This document shows positions 16,854 through 26,000 of a stretch of DNA of 56,495 nucleotides, in pieces. Under the pieces are notes generated by a model. It saw only the letters and a program-made list of their open reading frames with translations, had not been told where the DNA came from and did no database searches. The translations under genes and the position numbers were made by a program. The DNA is from an uncultured Selenomonadales bacterium (GTDB lineage: Bacteria; Bacillota; Negativicutes; Acidaminococcales; Acidaminococcaceae): assembly GCA_900315925.1 (NCBI GenBank), contig ONAV01000005.1, forward strand, positions 1 to 56,495, read 5' to 3'. The stretch's first letter is position 1. Each line of letters begins with the position of its first letter.

Positions 16854-16890
16854 TACTTGAAAGTATAGCACTTCCAAAAGGAAATTACAA
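16854..16890 (-). promoter_or_regulatory. Methylase promoter with overlapping palindromes
   Basis: On the minus strand TTGTAA (16890-16885), 17 bases, TATACT (16867-16862). TTCC-aaaa-GGAA (16872-16883) lies in the spacer, and the palindrome TACTT-GA-AAGTA (16854-16865) covers the -10 edge and start point. Both are candidate operators for the methylase's own ribbon-helix-helix domain. Confidence 0.6.
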
Positions 16891-16960
16891 CGAAAAGGGA
16901 AATATTTGGTATATTATTTTTCCCGCCGGTTATTATGGTGCCTGTAGCTTAATTTGCGGC

Positions 16961-16997
16961 AAAAAAAACCGGAAGCGCCTTTATGGCTTCTTCCGGT
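16961..16997 (-). terminator. Terminator of the 17054 gene
   Basis: On the minus strand ACCGGAAG (16997-16990) pairs with CTTCCGGT (16975-16968), followed by seven further T residues. Confidence 0.85.
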
Positions 16998-17053
16998 ATT
17001 ATTTGATTAATACGTTTGTTGGTCAATGGTTACTGTTTAAAAATAATTAACTA

Positions 17054-17632
17054 TTATTCTGCCATCAGTTTTTCTGCATCGTCCAATGCTTTTGTCCAAT
17101 TTCTCCACCTTATTTTTGCGTCTTGAATACGGAAAGCTTCAACAGAGCCTTTAACTACATTTTCGCTGCTTGGTGGATTTGCGGTTAATCTTACCCTGTT
17201 TCCTTCTTGCTTTCCGTGCGAACTTATTGTGATTGCTTTCTTTAATTCTGTCGGATTTGCTCTAAAGCAGATTAATTCATGTACGTATCCGCCGTTTGCC
17301 CTATGAGTAGGTTCACCAATCATTGTAAATTCATGAGCTGTTGTCCCATCACCCCAGTAAAGTTTATCATAAAACATCCATTGTCTACCAGAGTAGAACA
17401 AATACAAATTACAAGCTTTTACACCGTCGACAACACCTACAGTTAACTCTAATCCCATGTCCTTAAATAATCGATATTCTTCAATAGTACTAACTTTACC
17501 ACTAATGTCTTGTTCTGTTTTTATTGTATATTTTCCCGGATTTTGTGCTTTCCATTCATCTGAAAACTTAGCAAGAGCAATGTTTGACATAGCCAGCAAT
17601 AAAACTGTTACTACTGCAATCTTTTTTATCAT
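17054..17632 (-). CDS. Secreted protein of unknown function
   Basis: 192 residues. A clear signal peptide (KKIAVVTVLLLAMSNIALA, cleavage after ALA) leads a mature domain with alternating beta strands (TIKTEQDISGKVSTIEEYRL, KACNLYLFYSGRQWMFYD). The ATG at 17632 follows AGAGGT by 8 bases. No family recognised. It has its own terminator and seems to be a single-gene cargo unit of the element. Confidence 0.65.
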   Translation of the reverse strand: MIKKIAVVTVLLLAMSNIALAKFSDEWKAQNPGKYTIKTEQDISGKVSTIEEYRLFKDMGLELTVGVVDGVKACNLYLFYSGRQWMFYDKLYWGDGTTAHEFTMIGEPTHRANGGYVHELICFRANPTELKKAITISSHGKQEGNRVRLTANPPSSENVVKGSVEAFRIQDAKIRWRNWTKALDDAEKLMAE

Positions 17633-17827
17633 CACAATTTACCTCTTTTCCTAAACCGTGTTTTGTTATAAAAAAAGAATATCAAGTACAATTAATTTTA
17701 TCACGCAGCTCTGGCCTTTTCAATATATCTCTTAAGTTAAAATAATGGACTGTCGATTAAATTTCGACAGTTGATTAATTATTTAAATTATGACTGGTTA
17801 TATCAACCAGATCTTAACCTAATGACA

Positions 17828-18160
17828 TTAGTTGCTAGTCGAGGTATTTATAGTAAAAAACATACCTACATTTGTATCTGCCGAACCGCACACGCTCAGT
17901 CCGATAACTTCTGCGCTGCCTCCTTTATCTATACAGGAAGCTATCAGCGGCGCGCTTTCCTTATTTACGTTTCCGATTTTAACATCAGTGTTGCCGTGAC
18001 AGTATCTCACCTGAACACAATTTTTATCCTGCGCGCAGCTATAATCCCGCACCAGTTTTAAATCTGATGGTTGCATATCAAGATAACCCGCTATAATATT
18101 TCGCAATATGATCTGCCCGTCGCAAAATGTACTTCCTTTAAGCTGGCAATTTATTTTCAT
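17828..18160 (-). CDS. HIRAN-domain protein
   Basis: 110 residues covering a single HIRAN-like domain: INCQLKGSTFCDGQ at the start, LVRDYSCAQDKNCVQVRY in the middle and VKIGNVNKESAPLIASCID near the end, matching the family pattern D-x-N-A-V followed by I-G-x-V/I-x-x-x-x-A. HIRAN domains bind DNA ends or single strands and occur as a recognition module of Rad5/HLTF helicases and alone in bacteria. The ATG overlaps the resolvase stop (ATGA), so both are made from one mRNA, suggesting joint action on element DNA. Confidence 0.7.
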   Translation of the reverse strand: MKINCQLKGSTFCDGQIILRNIIAGYLDMQPSDLKLVRDYSCAQDKNCVQVRYCHGNTDVKIGNVNKESAPLIASCIDKGGSAEVIGLSVCGSADTNVGMFFTINTSTSN

Positions 18161-18762
18161 TGATTAGAGTCCCTCCGGGTTTGTGTATCCTGTTTTTGCC
18201 GTTGTTTCCGCCGATAACGTCCAAGCGTAGAAGTACTGATTCCGGTCATTTCCGAAATTTCTCTATATGTATGCGTATTAGCGTCTAAAAGGCTCATAGC
18301 AAGCGTTATTCGTTCTTTTGGAACCGGAGGTCGTCCTTCCTTATAACCGGGCCGTGAGCGGGCAATTTCCTTGCCGGCAGAAGTACGTTCGAGTATTAGA
18401 TCTTTTTCAAATTCTGCTATTAATAAAAGAATTCTAAAAATTAATCGTCCTGTGGGTGTATCTTCCAAGAGCCCCATATTTAATACATGCACGCAAACTC
18501 CTTTATTAAAAAGAGACTGAATTGTATCAAGCCCTTCTGTCAGACTGCGAGCAAACCGATCGAGCTTACATACGATAAGCTTGTCTCCTTTATCTAATTT
18601 GTTTAACAGTTCTTCAAACTTAGGCCTTGCAGTTGTAGCTCCCGTGTACTGTTCTTCAATGATTACTTCGCAGCCGTTCTTTTGCAATTCGGCTCGTTGT
18701 TCCTCTAAAGAATTGCCTTTAACCTGGCCATGTGTGCTTACCCTCGCATATCCGTAAATCAT
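18157..18762 (-). CDS. Small serine recombinase (resolvase/invertase)
   Basis: 201 residues. YGYARVSTHGQ contains the nucleophilic Ser (about residue 9); VCKLDRFARSL and GRLIFRILLLIAEFEKDLILERT are the other catalytic and dimer-helix motifs, and the C-terminus is a Hin/Tn3-type HTH (TYREISEMTGISTSTLGRYRR). The ATG at 18762 has GGAGGAAAAA upstream. It faces away from attR, with repeated candidate recombination subsites just upstream. Confidence 0.93.
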   Translation of the reverse strand: MIYGYARVSTHGQVKGNSLEEQRAELQKNGCEVIIEEQYTGATTARPKFEELLNKLDKGDKLIVCKLDRFARSLTEGLDTIQSLFNKGVCVHVLNMGLLEDTPTGRLIFRILLLIAEFEKDLILERTSAGKEIARSRPGYKEGRPPVPKERITLAMSLLDANTHTYREISEMTGISTSTLGRYRRKQRQKQDTQTRRDSNQ

Positions 18763-18799
18763 AATAAATATTTTTCCTCCTTAGTTTTGATTGCCAGTT

Positions 18800-18852
18800 T
18801 TGATAGCGCCAGAATCCGTATCAATACATTGAATGAATGATGCTATCAATAC
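18800..18852. promoter_or_regulatory. Candidate res site of the resolvase
   Basis: TTGATAGC (18800-18807), GTATCAATAC (18818-18827) and GCTATCAATAC (18842-18852) are related sequences, the first inverted relative to the third. Repeats of this sort directly upstream of a resolvase gene are typical of res subsites that also repress the gene. Confidence 0.5.
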
Positions 18853-18938
18853 TGTTAAGTTTTGACCAAATTTAAAATATGGCTGAAATGCACATAATAA
18901 CTGATGTTTCAAAACTTTAAGGAGTCACGAAGGTACTG

Positions 18939-18952
18939 CTCCACCTCCACCA
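18939..18952. repeat. attR core, 14-bp direct repeat
   Basis: Exact copy of the tmRNA 3' end CTCCACCTCCACCA. The inner inverted repeat AAGGAGTCAC is at 18919-18928. The element boundary is therefore near here. Confidence 0.75.
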
Positions 18953-18996
18953 AATTGTACAGTTCCACATTTACAATGTCAGGTATGGTGAAAAAT

Positions 18997-19037
18997 AATA
19001 CGGAGATGCTTGTTAAACAGGCATCCCCGTATTTTTT
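18997..19037 (+). terminator. Original tmRNA terminator, displaced
   Basis: AATACGGaGATGC and GCATCcCCGTATT form a long stem followed by a T-run. Before insertion it would have stood about 45 bases after the tmRNA 3' end. Confidence 0.8.
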
Positions 19038-19138
19038 ATGATATTTTATTCTGACGTTAAAATCAGGGTTTGTATCCAACAGGGCTGTCAGACCAGACCA
19101 AATGCAAACGCCCGGTGAGAGATACGTTCCTCCGACGA

Positions 19139-19609
19139 TTACTTTTCCATTTCAAGCATCAGCTTCGTAAACGCAGAACGGCTGATGACGCCGGCAAGTT
19201 TGTCGCCGTCAGTGACAAATAAGCGCTTGATTTGCTTGTTGAACATGATATTGGCAACCCGTTCCAGACTTTCCGACACGTCCACCGTCAGCGCCGGCGA
19301 AGTCATAACTTCCCCGGCCGTTTTGGCCATGTATTTCCGACGGGCGTCCTGATATTTTTGCATCCTTTCAGCATCCATGCCCCAAATTGTCGACCAGATA
19401 CTCGGCTCGTTCGGCGCAATCTGGTTCCGCATAAGATCAAGTTCGGTCACTACACCCAGTACTTTTCCCTGATCATCCACAACAGGAAATCCCGAAATAT
19501 CGCATGCCAGCATCAGCTTGGCAACTTCCTTGACCGGAGTCTCTGGTCCGACTTTTACAACTTCGGTTTTCATAATATCTTTTGCAATTTTTTTCGCACT
19601 TTCCGCCAT
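19139..19609 (-). CDS. CBS-domain pair protein
   Basis: 156 residues from the ATG at 19609, which follows AAGGAGG by 8 bases; the frame upstream to 19660 lacks a site. Two CBS motifs occur: DIMKTEVVKVGPETPVKEVA ... ISGFPVVDDQGKVLGVVTELDL and VMTSPALTVDVSESLERVA ... IKRLFVTDGDKLAGVISRS. Free-standing CBS pairs bind adenosine nucleotides and regulate partner proteins; no partner is adjacent, so the role is unknown. Housekeeping side of the element boundary. Confidence 0.9.
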   Translation of the reverse strand: MAESAKKIAKDIMKTEVVKVGPETPVKEVAKLMLACDISGFPVVDDQGKVLGVVTELDLMRNQIAPNEPSIWSTIWGMDAERMQKYQDARRKYMAKTAGEVMTSPALTVDVSESLERVANIMFNKQIKRLFVTDGDKLAGVISRSAFTKLMLEMEK

Positions 19610-19807
19610 TCTAAATGCCTCCTTTTTATTTGCTCCTGCATGTACACTGACAATAAGCATGACGCCTGATGGCCTGTTTTCCTGATTACATTCAAACTTA
19701 AAGTAAACTCGAAAAACTTTATTGTATTATATCATGTTTTGATTGAATTTTAAACTGTCATTGCACTAAACAGCTTATATTTTTAAGAAGATGCTGCAGC
19801 CTTCCAT

Positions 19808-20524
19808 TCACTCCAGTGCAAATTCAAGGTCAACGTTGGCGTCGACGGTGATGACGCCCGGATCCAGTTCGGTAGGTGTGGATTCCGCCATATCCATGCT
19901 GGCCGCTTTTGCCATCACCATGTTCCGGTTCACGGCGCGGGTCGCGTTGCCGGTGGTGCTGAAGCTGGCATGAATCAGATGTCCCAGTGAACGTCCCCCT
20001 GCTCTCGCAACTACGGCCGCTTTACTTCTTGCGTTGGCCACTGCTTCTTCCAGCAGACGGTTTTCAAACAGAGAGCGGTTGTTCAGCCCGAATTCCACTC
20101 TGTCAGCGGTAACGTTGCAGCCAACGGACTTATCGATGACCGCGCTCAGTTTTTCCAGATTTTTGATTTTCACTTTGTAGTCTGCCCGGGCAACGTAACC
20201 GGTAAGCCTGCGCTTATTATTTTCATAACTGAACTCCGGCTGCAGCGAGTAACGGACCGTTTGGATATCCTCTCCGGGAATCGCCTGTCCTAACAGCATG
20301 TGTTTAAACGTTGCCATATCTTTCGCCAGATTCTCTCTGGCAGTTTCTGCCACAGCCGCGCGCTTTTCCAGATTTCCGTACAGCGTCGCCATATCCGGCG
20401 CAACTTCCGCGCTGGCATGCCCGTTCACAGAAATGCTGTCCCGTTCCGCCGCCAACGCGCCGCTGCAGAAAAATGCAAACACTGTCATCATCACGAGTAA
20501 TAACGCAATACATTTCCGTTTCAT
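19808..20524 (-). CDS. SIMPL (DUF541) domain periplasmic protein
   Basis: 238 residues with a signal peptide (CIALLLVMMTVFAFFCSGALA) followed by RDSISVNGHASAEVAPDMA, a typical beginning of the SIMPL/DUF541 family, and the late VVARAGGRSLGHLIHASFS. These proteins form oligomeric periplasmic or outer-surface assemblies and have been linked to stress tolerance. Single gene with its own ribosome binding site. Confidence 0.88.
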   Translation of the reverse strand: MKRKCIALLLVMMTVFAFFCSGALAAERDSISVNGHASAEVAPDMATLYGNLEKRAAVAETARENLAKDMATFKHMLLGQAIPGEDIQTVRYSLQPEFSYENNKRRLTGYVARADYKVKIKNLEKLSAVIDKSVGCNVTADRVEFGLNNRSLFENRLLEEAVANARSKAAVVARAGGRSLGHLIHASFSTTGNATRAVNRNMVMAKAASMDMAESTPTELDPGVITVDANVDLEFALE

Positions 20525-20634
20525 AAAAACCTCCGTTTCTGCTGTCCCATCTTAAGGAAACACTGACTAAAAATCTATTAAATCTGTCAACAGTTCTTTT
20601 CCGTTTTACAGCGTAACGCGCAACGCTTTTTTCC

Positions 20635-21015
20635 TCACGCTTCCGCAATCACTTCAATTTCAACCAGCCCGTCTTTGGGAAGAGCCGCCACCTGAACAGC
20701 GGAGCGGGCCGGGCAGTCCTCTTTGAAAAATTCGGAATACACCGCGTTCATAGCCGCAAAATCCTTCATATCTTTTAAAAAGACGGTAACCTTCACCACT
20801 TTTTCCAAACCGGAACCAGCCGCTTCCAGCACATGCTTTACATTGGTCAGGGACTGGCGGGTTTGCCCCGTCACGCCGCCTTCCGCGAATTGTCCCGTTT
20901 CCGGAACCAGCCCCAGCTGTCCGGACGCAAATACAAACCCGTTGGCTTTGATCCCCTGGGAATAGGGTCCGATTGCCCCCGGCGCTTTGGTTGTCGCTAT
21001 AATTGTTTTTGCCAT
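20635..21015 (-). CDS. ridA: RidA-family enamine/imine deaminase
   Basis: 126 residues from the ATG at 21015, preceded by AGGAGG 8 bases away. Motifs AIGPYSQGIKANGFVFASGQ, KVTVFLKDMKDFAAMN and PARSAVQVAALPKDGLVEIEVIA are diagnostic, including the Arg (in PARS) and Glu residues that bind the substrate carboxylate. RidA hydrolyses reactive 2-aminoacrylate released by PLP enzymes. Divergent from the racemase gene; usual length for the family. Confidence 0.95.
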   Translation of the reverse strand: MAKTIIATTKAPGAIGPYSQGIKANGFVFASGQLGLVPETGQFAEGGVTGQTRQSLTNVKHVLEAAGSGLEKVVKVTVFLKDMKDFAAMNAVYSEFFKEDCPARSAVQVAALPKDGLVEIEVIAEA

Positions 21016-21247
21016 GTTCATTACCTCCTGTATCGCTGCTCCATTGTATCGCTGCTGTCTGTAGTATTCCAAAAAATTGTGTCAGTTTCATGGAAACCGG
21101 ATTTTTGTTTGAGCATTTTGCTCTTTTCAATTATATCACAACAACCGCTTTTGTTTTTTTACTTTTTATCACATTTTGTGTTATAATTCTTTCCGTAAAA
21201 CGAATATCAGTTGCGTCGTCCCTTGCGGCGGCAGAATGGAGACAGAC

Positions 21248-21961
21248 ATGAAAACTATCGGCATTATGGGGGGCATGGGCCCCATGGCAACCGTAGATTT
21301 AATGCAGAAAGTCATTGTGGCCACCAAAGCCATCAAAGACCAGGAACATATCCACACGGTCATCGATAACAACACCAATGTGCCGGACCGGTCCGAGTGC
21401 ATCTTCGGCAAAGGTCCCAGCCCGGTTCCGGAAATGGTAAAATCGGCCAAACTCCTTACCGCCATGGGGGCTGATGTGATCATCATCGGCTGCAACACGG
21501 CTCATTATTTTCTGCCGGAAGTGCAGAAACAGGTGAAGACGCCTTTCATTAATATGATTGAAGAGACGGCAAAATTCTGCGAGGAGGAAGGGTATCACAC
21601 ACTGGGGCTTTTGGCCTCTGCAGGCACCTGCGCCTCCGGCATTTACAAAAAAGAATTTGACAAGCTGGGCATGACCCTGCTCCACCCGGAAGAAGCGGAA
21701 CAGGAAATCATCCACGAAATGATCTACGAAGGCGTAAAAGCTACCAATTATAATTATGACGCCACGCCTGCCCAGAATGTGCTGCGCACCATGGAACAGC
21801 GCGGCGTGGAAGCTTTCATCTTAGGCTGTACCGAAGTGCCGGTGGCAGTACAGATGTACAAGCTGCAGGGCTGCTTCGTAGACGCAACGGAAGTACTGGC
21901 GGAAAAAGCAGTGGCCTGGGCCGGCGGCGAAGTCATCAGCAGTCTGCCCCGCAAAGGCTGA
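21248..21961 (+). CDS. Aspartate/glutamate racemase family protein
   Basis: 237 residues from the ATG at 21248, with GGAG 6 bases upstream; earlier in-frame Met codons lack sites. TIGIMGGMGPMATVDL, the first catalytic Cys in IIGCNTAHYF and the second in ILGCTEVP are all present, so a PLP-independent two-base racemase is expected, most like aspartate racemase (RacD/YgeA). A TATAAT at 21182-21187 is a likely -10. Confidence 0.9.
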   Translation: MKTIGIMGGMGPMATVDLMQKVIVATKAIKDQEHIHTVIDNNTNVPDRSECIFGKGPSPVPEMVKSAKLLTAMGADVIIIGCNTAHYFLPEVQKQVKTPFINMIEETAKFCEEEGYHTLGLLASAGTCASGIYKKEFDKLGMTLLHPEEAEQEIIHEMIYEGVKATNYNYDATPAQNVLRTMEQRGVEAFILGCTEVPVAVQMYKLQGCFVDATEVLAEKAVAWAGGEVISSLPRKG

Positions 21962-22114
21962 GCGCCTGTAGTTTTGCAAAATTTTTGCAGATTTGCAAGT
22001 TTTTTGTAGAAGAAAGCGCTGTGCAACACGGTTTGAAAGAATCGGAACTCATGCAGTGCTTTTGCAATGTGTTAAGGAAACGCTGATGAATCAGCGTCTC
22101 CTTTAGGAAGGATC

Positions 22115-22873
22115 ATGGACGCTTACACACAATATTTAATCATCTGCCCGCTGTTGTTTCTGGGCGGCTTCGTGGATTCCATTGCCGGAGGCGGCGGCCT
22201 CATCACCCTGCCCGCTTATCTGCTGGCAGGCCTGCCTCCCCACCTGGCGCTGGGCACCAACAAATTCAGTTCGGCCATCGGCACCAGCGTTTCCACCGCG
22301 CGCCTGGCCATCAACGGATTTATCAAACTGCGGCCGGCCCTGATCTGTATCGCCGGCGCCTTTATCGGTTCATCCATCGGGTCAAGGTTGACGCTGCTCA
22401 TCAGCGATGAGATTTTCAACAAGTTGCTGATCATCGTACTTCCCATCGCGGCGTTTTACGTTATGCGCAACAAGGGACTGAGTCAGGACCCCAATTCGTA
22501 TGTAGACAAGACGGATGCCAAAACGCCGCTGCGGATTGCCGTCATTGCATTTTTCATCGGCGGATACGACGGCTTTTACGGCCCCGGGGCAGGCACGTTT
22601 TTACTGCTGGCCTTAACGGGCTGGGCCATGTTGGATGTGCGCAACGCAGCCGGACTGACCAAAGCCGCCAACCTGACTTCCAACATTGCCGCGCTGATCA
22701 CTTTCATTCTCAGCAGCAATGTAGATTACCAGTTAGGCCTGGCAGGCGCCGTATGCAATTTCATCGGCGCGTACATCGGGGCCGGCATGGTACTGACCAA
22801 GGCAAACAAAATCGTCAAGCCGCTGATCATTGTGGTGCTGGCGCTGCTGTTTATTAAAATTGTAACGAAGTAG
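22115..22873 (+). CDS. TSUP-family (TauE/SafE) membrane transporter
   Basis: 252 residues with about 8 membrane helices. FLGGFVDSIAGGGGLITLPAYL and PPHLALGTNKFSSAIGT form the conserved first TSUP half; GGYDGFYGPGAGTF begins the second half. The family exports sulfite, sulfoacetate or related organic anions; the substrate is unknown. GGAAGGATC precedes the ATG. Confidence 0.92.
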   Translation: MDAYTQYLIICPLLFLGGFVDSIAGGGGLITLPAYLLAGLPPHLALGTNKFSSAIGTSVSTARLAINGFIKLRPALICIAGAFIGSSIGSRLTLLISDEIFNKLLIIVLPIAAFYVMRNKGLSQDPNSYVDKTDAKTPLRIAVIAFFIGGYDGFYGPGAGTFLLLALTGWAMLDVRNAAGLTKAANLTSNIAALITFILSSNVDYQLGLAGAVCNFIGAYIGAGMVLTKANKIVKPLIIVVLALLFIKIVTK

Positions 22874-22885
22874 AAGTAGTAATAA

Positions 22886-23066
22886 TAAAAAAGAACAGAC
22901 ATCGCAAAAACAGAAACGATTGCTATTCCATGGACTCATTCGCCTGTGGCTTCGAAACTCGGTGCTTCGCACCTCAAACAGTCGGAGCCACAGGCGTCTC
23001 ATTTCGTCTCATGGAATTACGCAACCGTTTCCTATGTTTTGCTTATGCCTGTTCCTTTTTTGTTAT
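22886..23066. repeat. 180-bp palindromic extragenic element / bidirectional terminator
   Basis: Nested arms run from AAAAAAGAACAG (22887-22898) to CTGTTCCTTTTTT (23049-23061), through CGCCTGTGGCT (22941-22951) with AGCCACAGGCG (22986-22996), to an apical GGTGC-ttc-GCACC. T-runs lie outside on both strands, so it can end both the TSUP transcript and the autotransporter transcript. Parts recur elsewhere: ATTCCATGGACTCATTCGCC at 22925-22944 and 42037-42056, and the AAAAAAGGAACAGGCA arm near 31253. Confidence 0.8.
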
Positions 23067-23080
23067 TGATATTTCATTTA

Positions 23081-26000
23081 TCAGAACATATACGCTACAT
23101 TTACATTGCCGCCAAAGCCACGATGTTTGCCGCCATATCCATAAATGCTGATGTCCGTCTGCCACGGGTTCGTCTTCGTCGCGTTCATGCGCAGGCCAAT
23201 CTCACCCCGTACGCTGCTGCCCTTGATGCTGGCCGCCCGAATCGCCACGCCGTTGACCACGCCTTTTGCTTCGCCGTCGAACTCGTATTCATAGGCCAGA
23301 CCGCCGTACCAGTTCCACTTCTTATCCGTAGTGCCGTACCGGGCGCCGATCCGCAGCACGCTGCTGGCCACGCTGTCCAGATTGTAATGCTGTACCGCAT
23401 CAAACTCCACACCGTCCCGTTTGGTATAGAAGTATTTGCCGTATACATCCAGACTCCTGCCGCCGTTATAACGGAAAATTTTGCCAACACCCACATGCGC
23501 GCCGTAATAATTCGCATGCACATCGTAACCGTACGTGTTCCCGAGTCCGTCCCGCATAATGTCGCTGGAACTTTCGCTCAACCGGCCTAACCGGAAGCTA
23601 GCTTCCGTATACACGTCATGCTTGTTCGTCCACTTCGCCACCAGACCGCCGCCGGCATACCGGGCGTCGCCGTCTCCCCGGCTCGCATCGCTGTGCAGGG
23701 TAAAATTGGCTTTTCCGTATTCACCGAACACACCGTACTCCAGTGAACCGCCTTTCACTTCCCGTTTTGCTCCCACAGCCACCGCCGCATTCCAGGAATT
23801 GACGTTCACATGGCTGCCCGTCTCATACCGGTTCTTGCCACCGCCAATCGCTGCGCCTACGGTGGAGCCGTCCGGCGCCACATTCGCTACGTCGCCCATG
23901 CCGTCCAAGGCTTTTCCAATGTAATCGTTTCCGATTGTCAGCGCGGTCACGCCTGCTTCTGTCGCCATCACCGTCTTGTGCGTCTGCTCGGATACGCCGG
24001 CCCCCGTCTTCGTCCGGAAGATTAAGTCCTTACCGGACAGGGACGCCGTACCTTCTCCTTCAAAGGCCGTGCCTACCCGGTACTTGCTGCCGGTAATCGT
24101 TCCCACCTTGTCTCCAAAATCGGAAACCAGGGTCGTCTGCCGGTCTGCGTCAAGGTAAATCATATTGGTAAAGTTGATTTTGGAAGTATCTACGTCCGCA
24201 CCGGAAAAAGTGATGTTACCCGGACGCGTCAGCAACGCGCCGCTGTCCTTCCATTCCACATCGCCAAAGGTCAGCTTGCTGGCCTGGTTCGCTGCCGCCG
24301 TGAAGACCACATTATTACCGCTGTTGGCAAGCTTGCCCGTAATCGCCGCATCCACCGTCACACCGGAAACCGGAGTATAGCTGTATGCTTTTTCTTTTTC
24401 TTCATTCACAATCGCCGTCAGCGTTTCGTTTGCCTTCAGCAGTGTCATGCTTTCACCGGCCGCTACTTTTTCCGGCGCGGCATACGTCACGTCAAATTTA
24501 TCGGTGCCGATTGCCGTGACGGTAGCGTAATCATACTCCGTTGCGCTGCTGCCATCGAACAGCACGGCATCCTTCTGCCAGTTCATCGAGCTAAGGGTAA
24601 CTGTATTCACGTTTTTCTTTCCCACCATGTAGATCAGGTGATTCTTCTCTGCATTAAGCGTTACGCCTTTACTTTGGACACCTGCCAGCGCAATGCCTTT
24701 TTCTTCCTCCTTAAAGCTTGTCCCCTTATATACGTTTGCACCGGTTATTGTCGCAGCAGCAAAGTACTTATCCGTATTACTCTGCAGGATATCAATATGG
24801 TTGCCCGGATCAATGGTAGGCGCGGTCATACCATCCGTTTTGATCGTCGCACCATCAGCGATCGACCAGCTTTCCGGTACATCAGACGTTGTCCCGCTCC
24901 AGTTACCAAGATCCACACTACTTAGCGTCACACTGTCTACCGTATACAAAACTGCGCTTCCATCAGACGTTACCGTGCCGCTAGCCGTTGCATTGTATTT
25001 GATTTTCTGTGCATCTTCATACCCGGTAACCGCAACCGTCTTTCCGGTATTGTTGGCAACAGTGGTTGTTAGATTCGTTGCATTGACCACCAGTTTCATG
25101 GAATCGTTCACCGCAATGACCTGATTGGTCGCGGCAAACGTCAGATTTGCCGCGTCAACCGTATTGGCTGCGGCAAACGTCAGATTGGACAAATCCCGTG
25201 CGATACCATTTTTAGCAAATGTGACTTCACCAAAGGTCACGCCTTTGATTGCACTTGCTGCAACCGAATAATTGATTGCCTTACTGTCCGCTGCCAATAA
25301 CACTTTCCCGGTGACGCTTTGGGCCAGCTTTACGCCGTTCACGCCGGTAGTCTCGGTCATATCCACAGGCGCTAAATCAACCCCGGAAGTAGAAATCGTT
25401 ACACCCGAACCGGTTGCATGGTCAAGCTTGATTGCGCTTAAATCACTGCCGCTTGTCAGCAGTCCCATGGAACCGGAAGACGGAATCTGATCAAAATTTA
25501 TATCTTTAATGTCCAGCGTGTTTACATTCTCTACCATCGTCGCTTCCAGAGCAGGTATCGTTGTATCCCACTTCACAGAATGCACGACGATCTTATCAAA
25601 CTGGCCTACATAGTCCACCTTATTATTGACAGTGCCTTCACTTGTCTTTCCATACCATACTCCGTTAACACCGTCTTTAATACCTCCCACATGCAGTTCG
25701 TTGCCGGTACTGCCTGTATTATTGGATCCGTACAGGGATACATTAGGCAAGGCAGAGGTACCTTTCAGGTTCACGATATTATTGTTGGCGGTCCCGCTGT
25801 TCGTGTATCCGGCATAGATCCACCGGCTGTTCACGGTTCCTCCGGTAATCGTTACTGCATTATTTGAAACCGAACCCGAGTCCGAATAACCGCCGAAGAT
25901 AGTATCTGTCACTGTGCCGCCATTGATTTCAACCGTATTCCCGGTCGCACTGCTCCCACCGGAACCGCCTTGCATAGAACTGACCGTACCGCCATTCACA

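Larger units (their letters stand above)
2646..18952. mobile_element. 16.3-kb integrative element in the tmRNA gene
   Basis: It is bounded by the 14-bp repeat that keeps the tmRNA 3' end intact. It encodes a large serine recombinase beside attL and a small resolvase beside attR, with divergent recombination and replication operons in the middle and a restriction-modification set near the right end. The original tmRNA terminator is displaced to 18997-19037. No virion, terminase or conjugation genes are present, so transfer probably depends on another element. Confidence 0.8.

Noticed and set aside
2646-18952. Complete prophage
   Set aside because: No terminase, portal, capsid, tail, holin or lysin genes in 16.3 kb.
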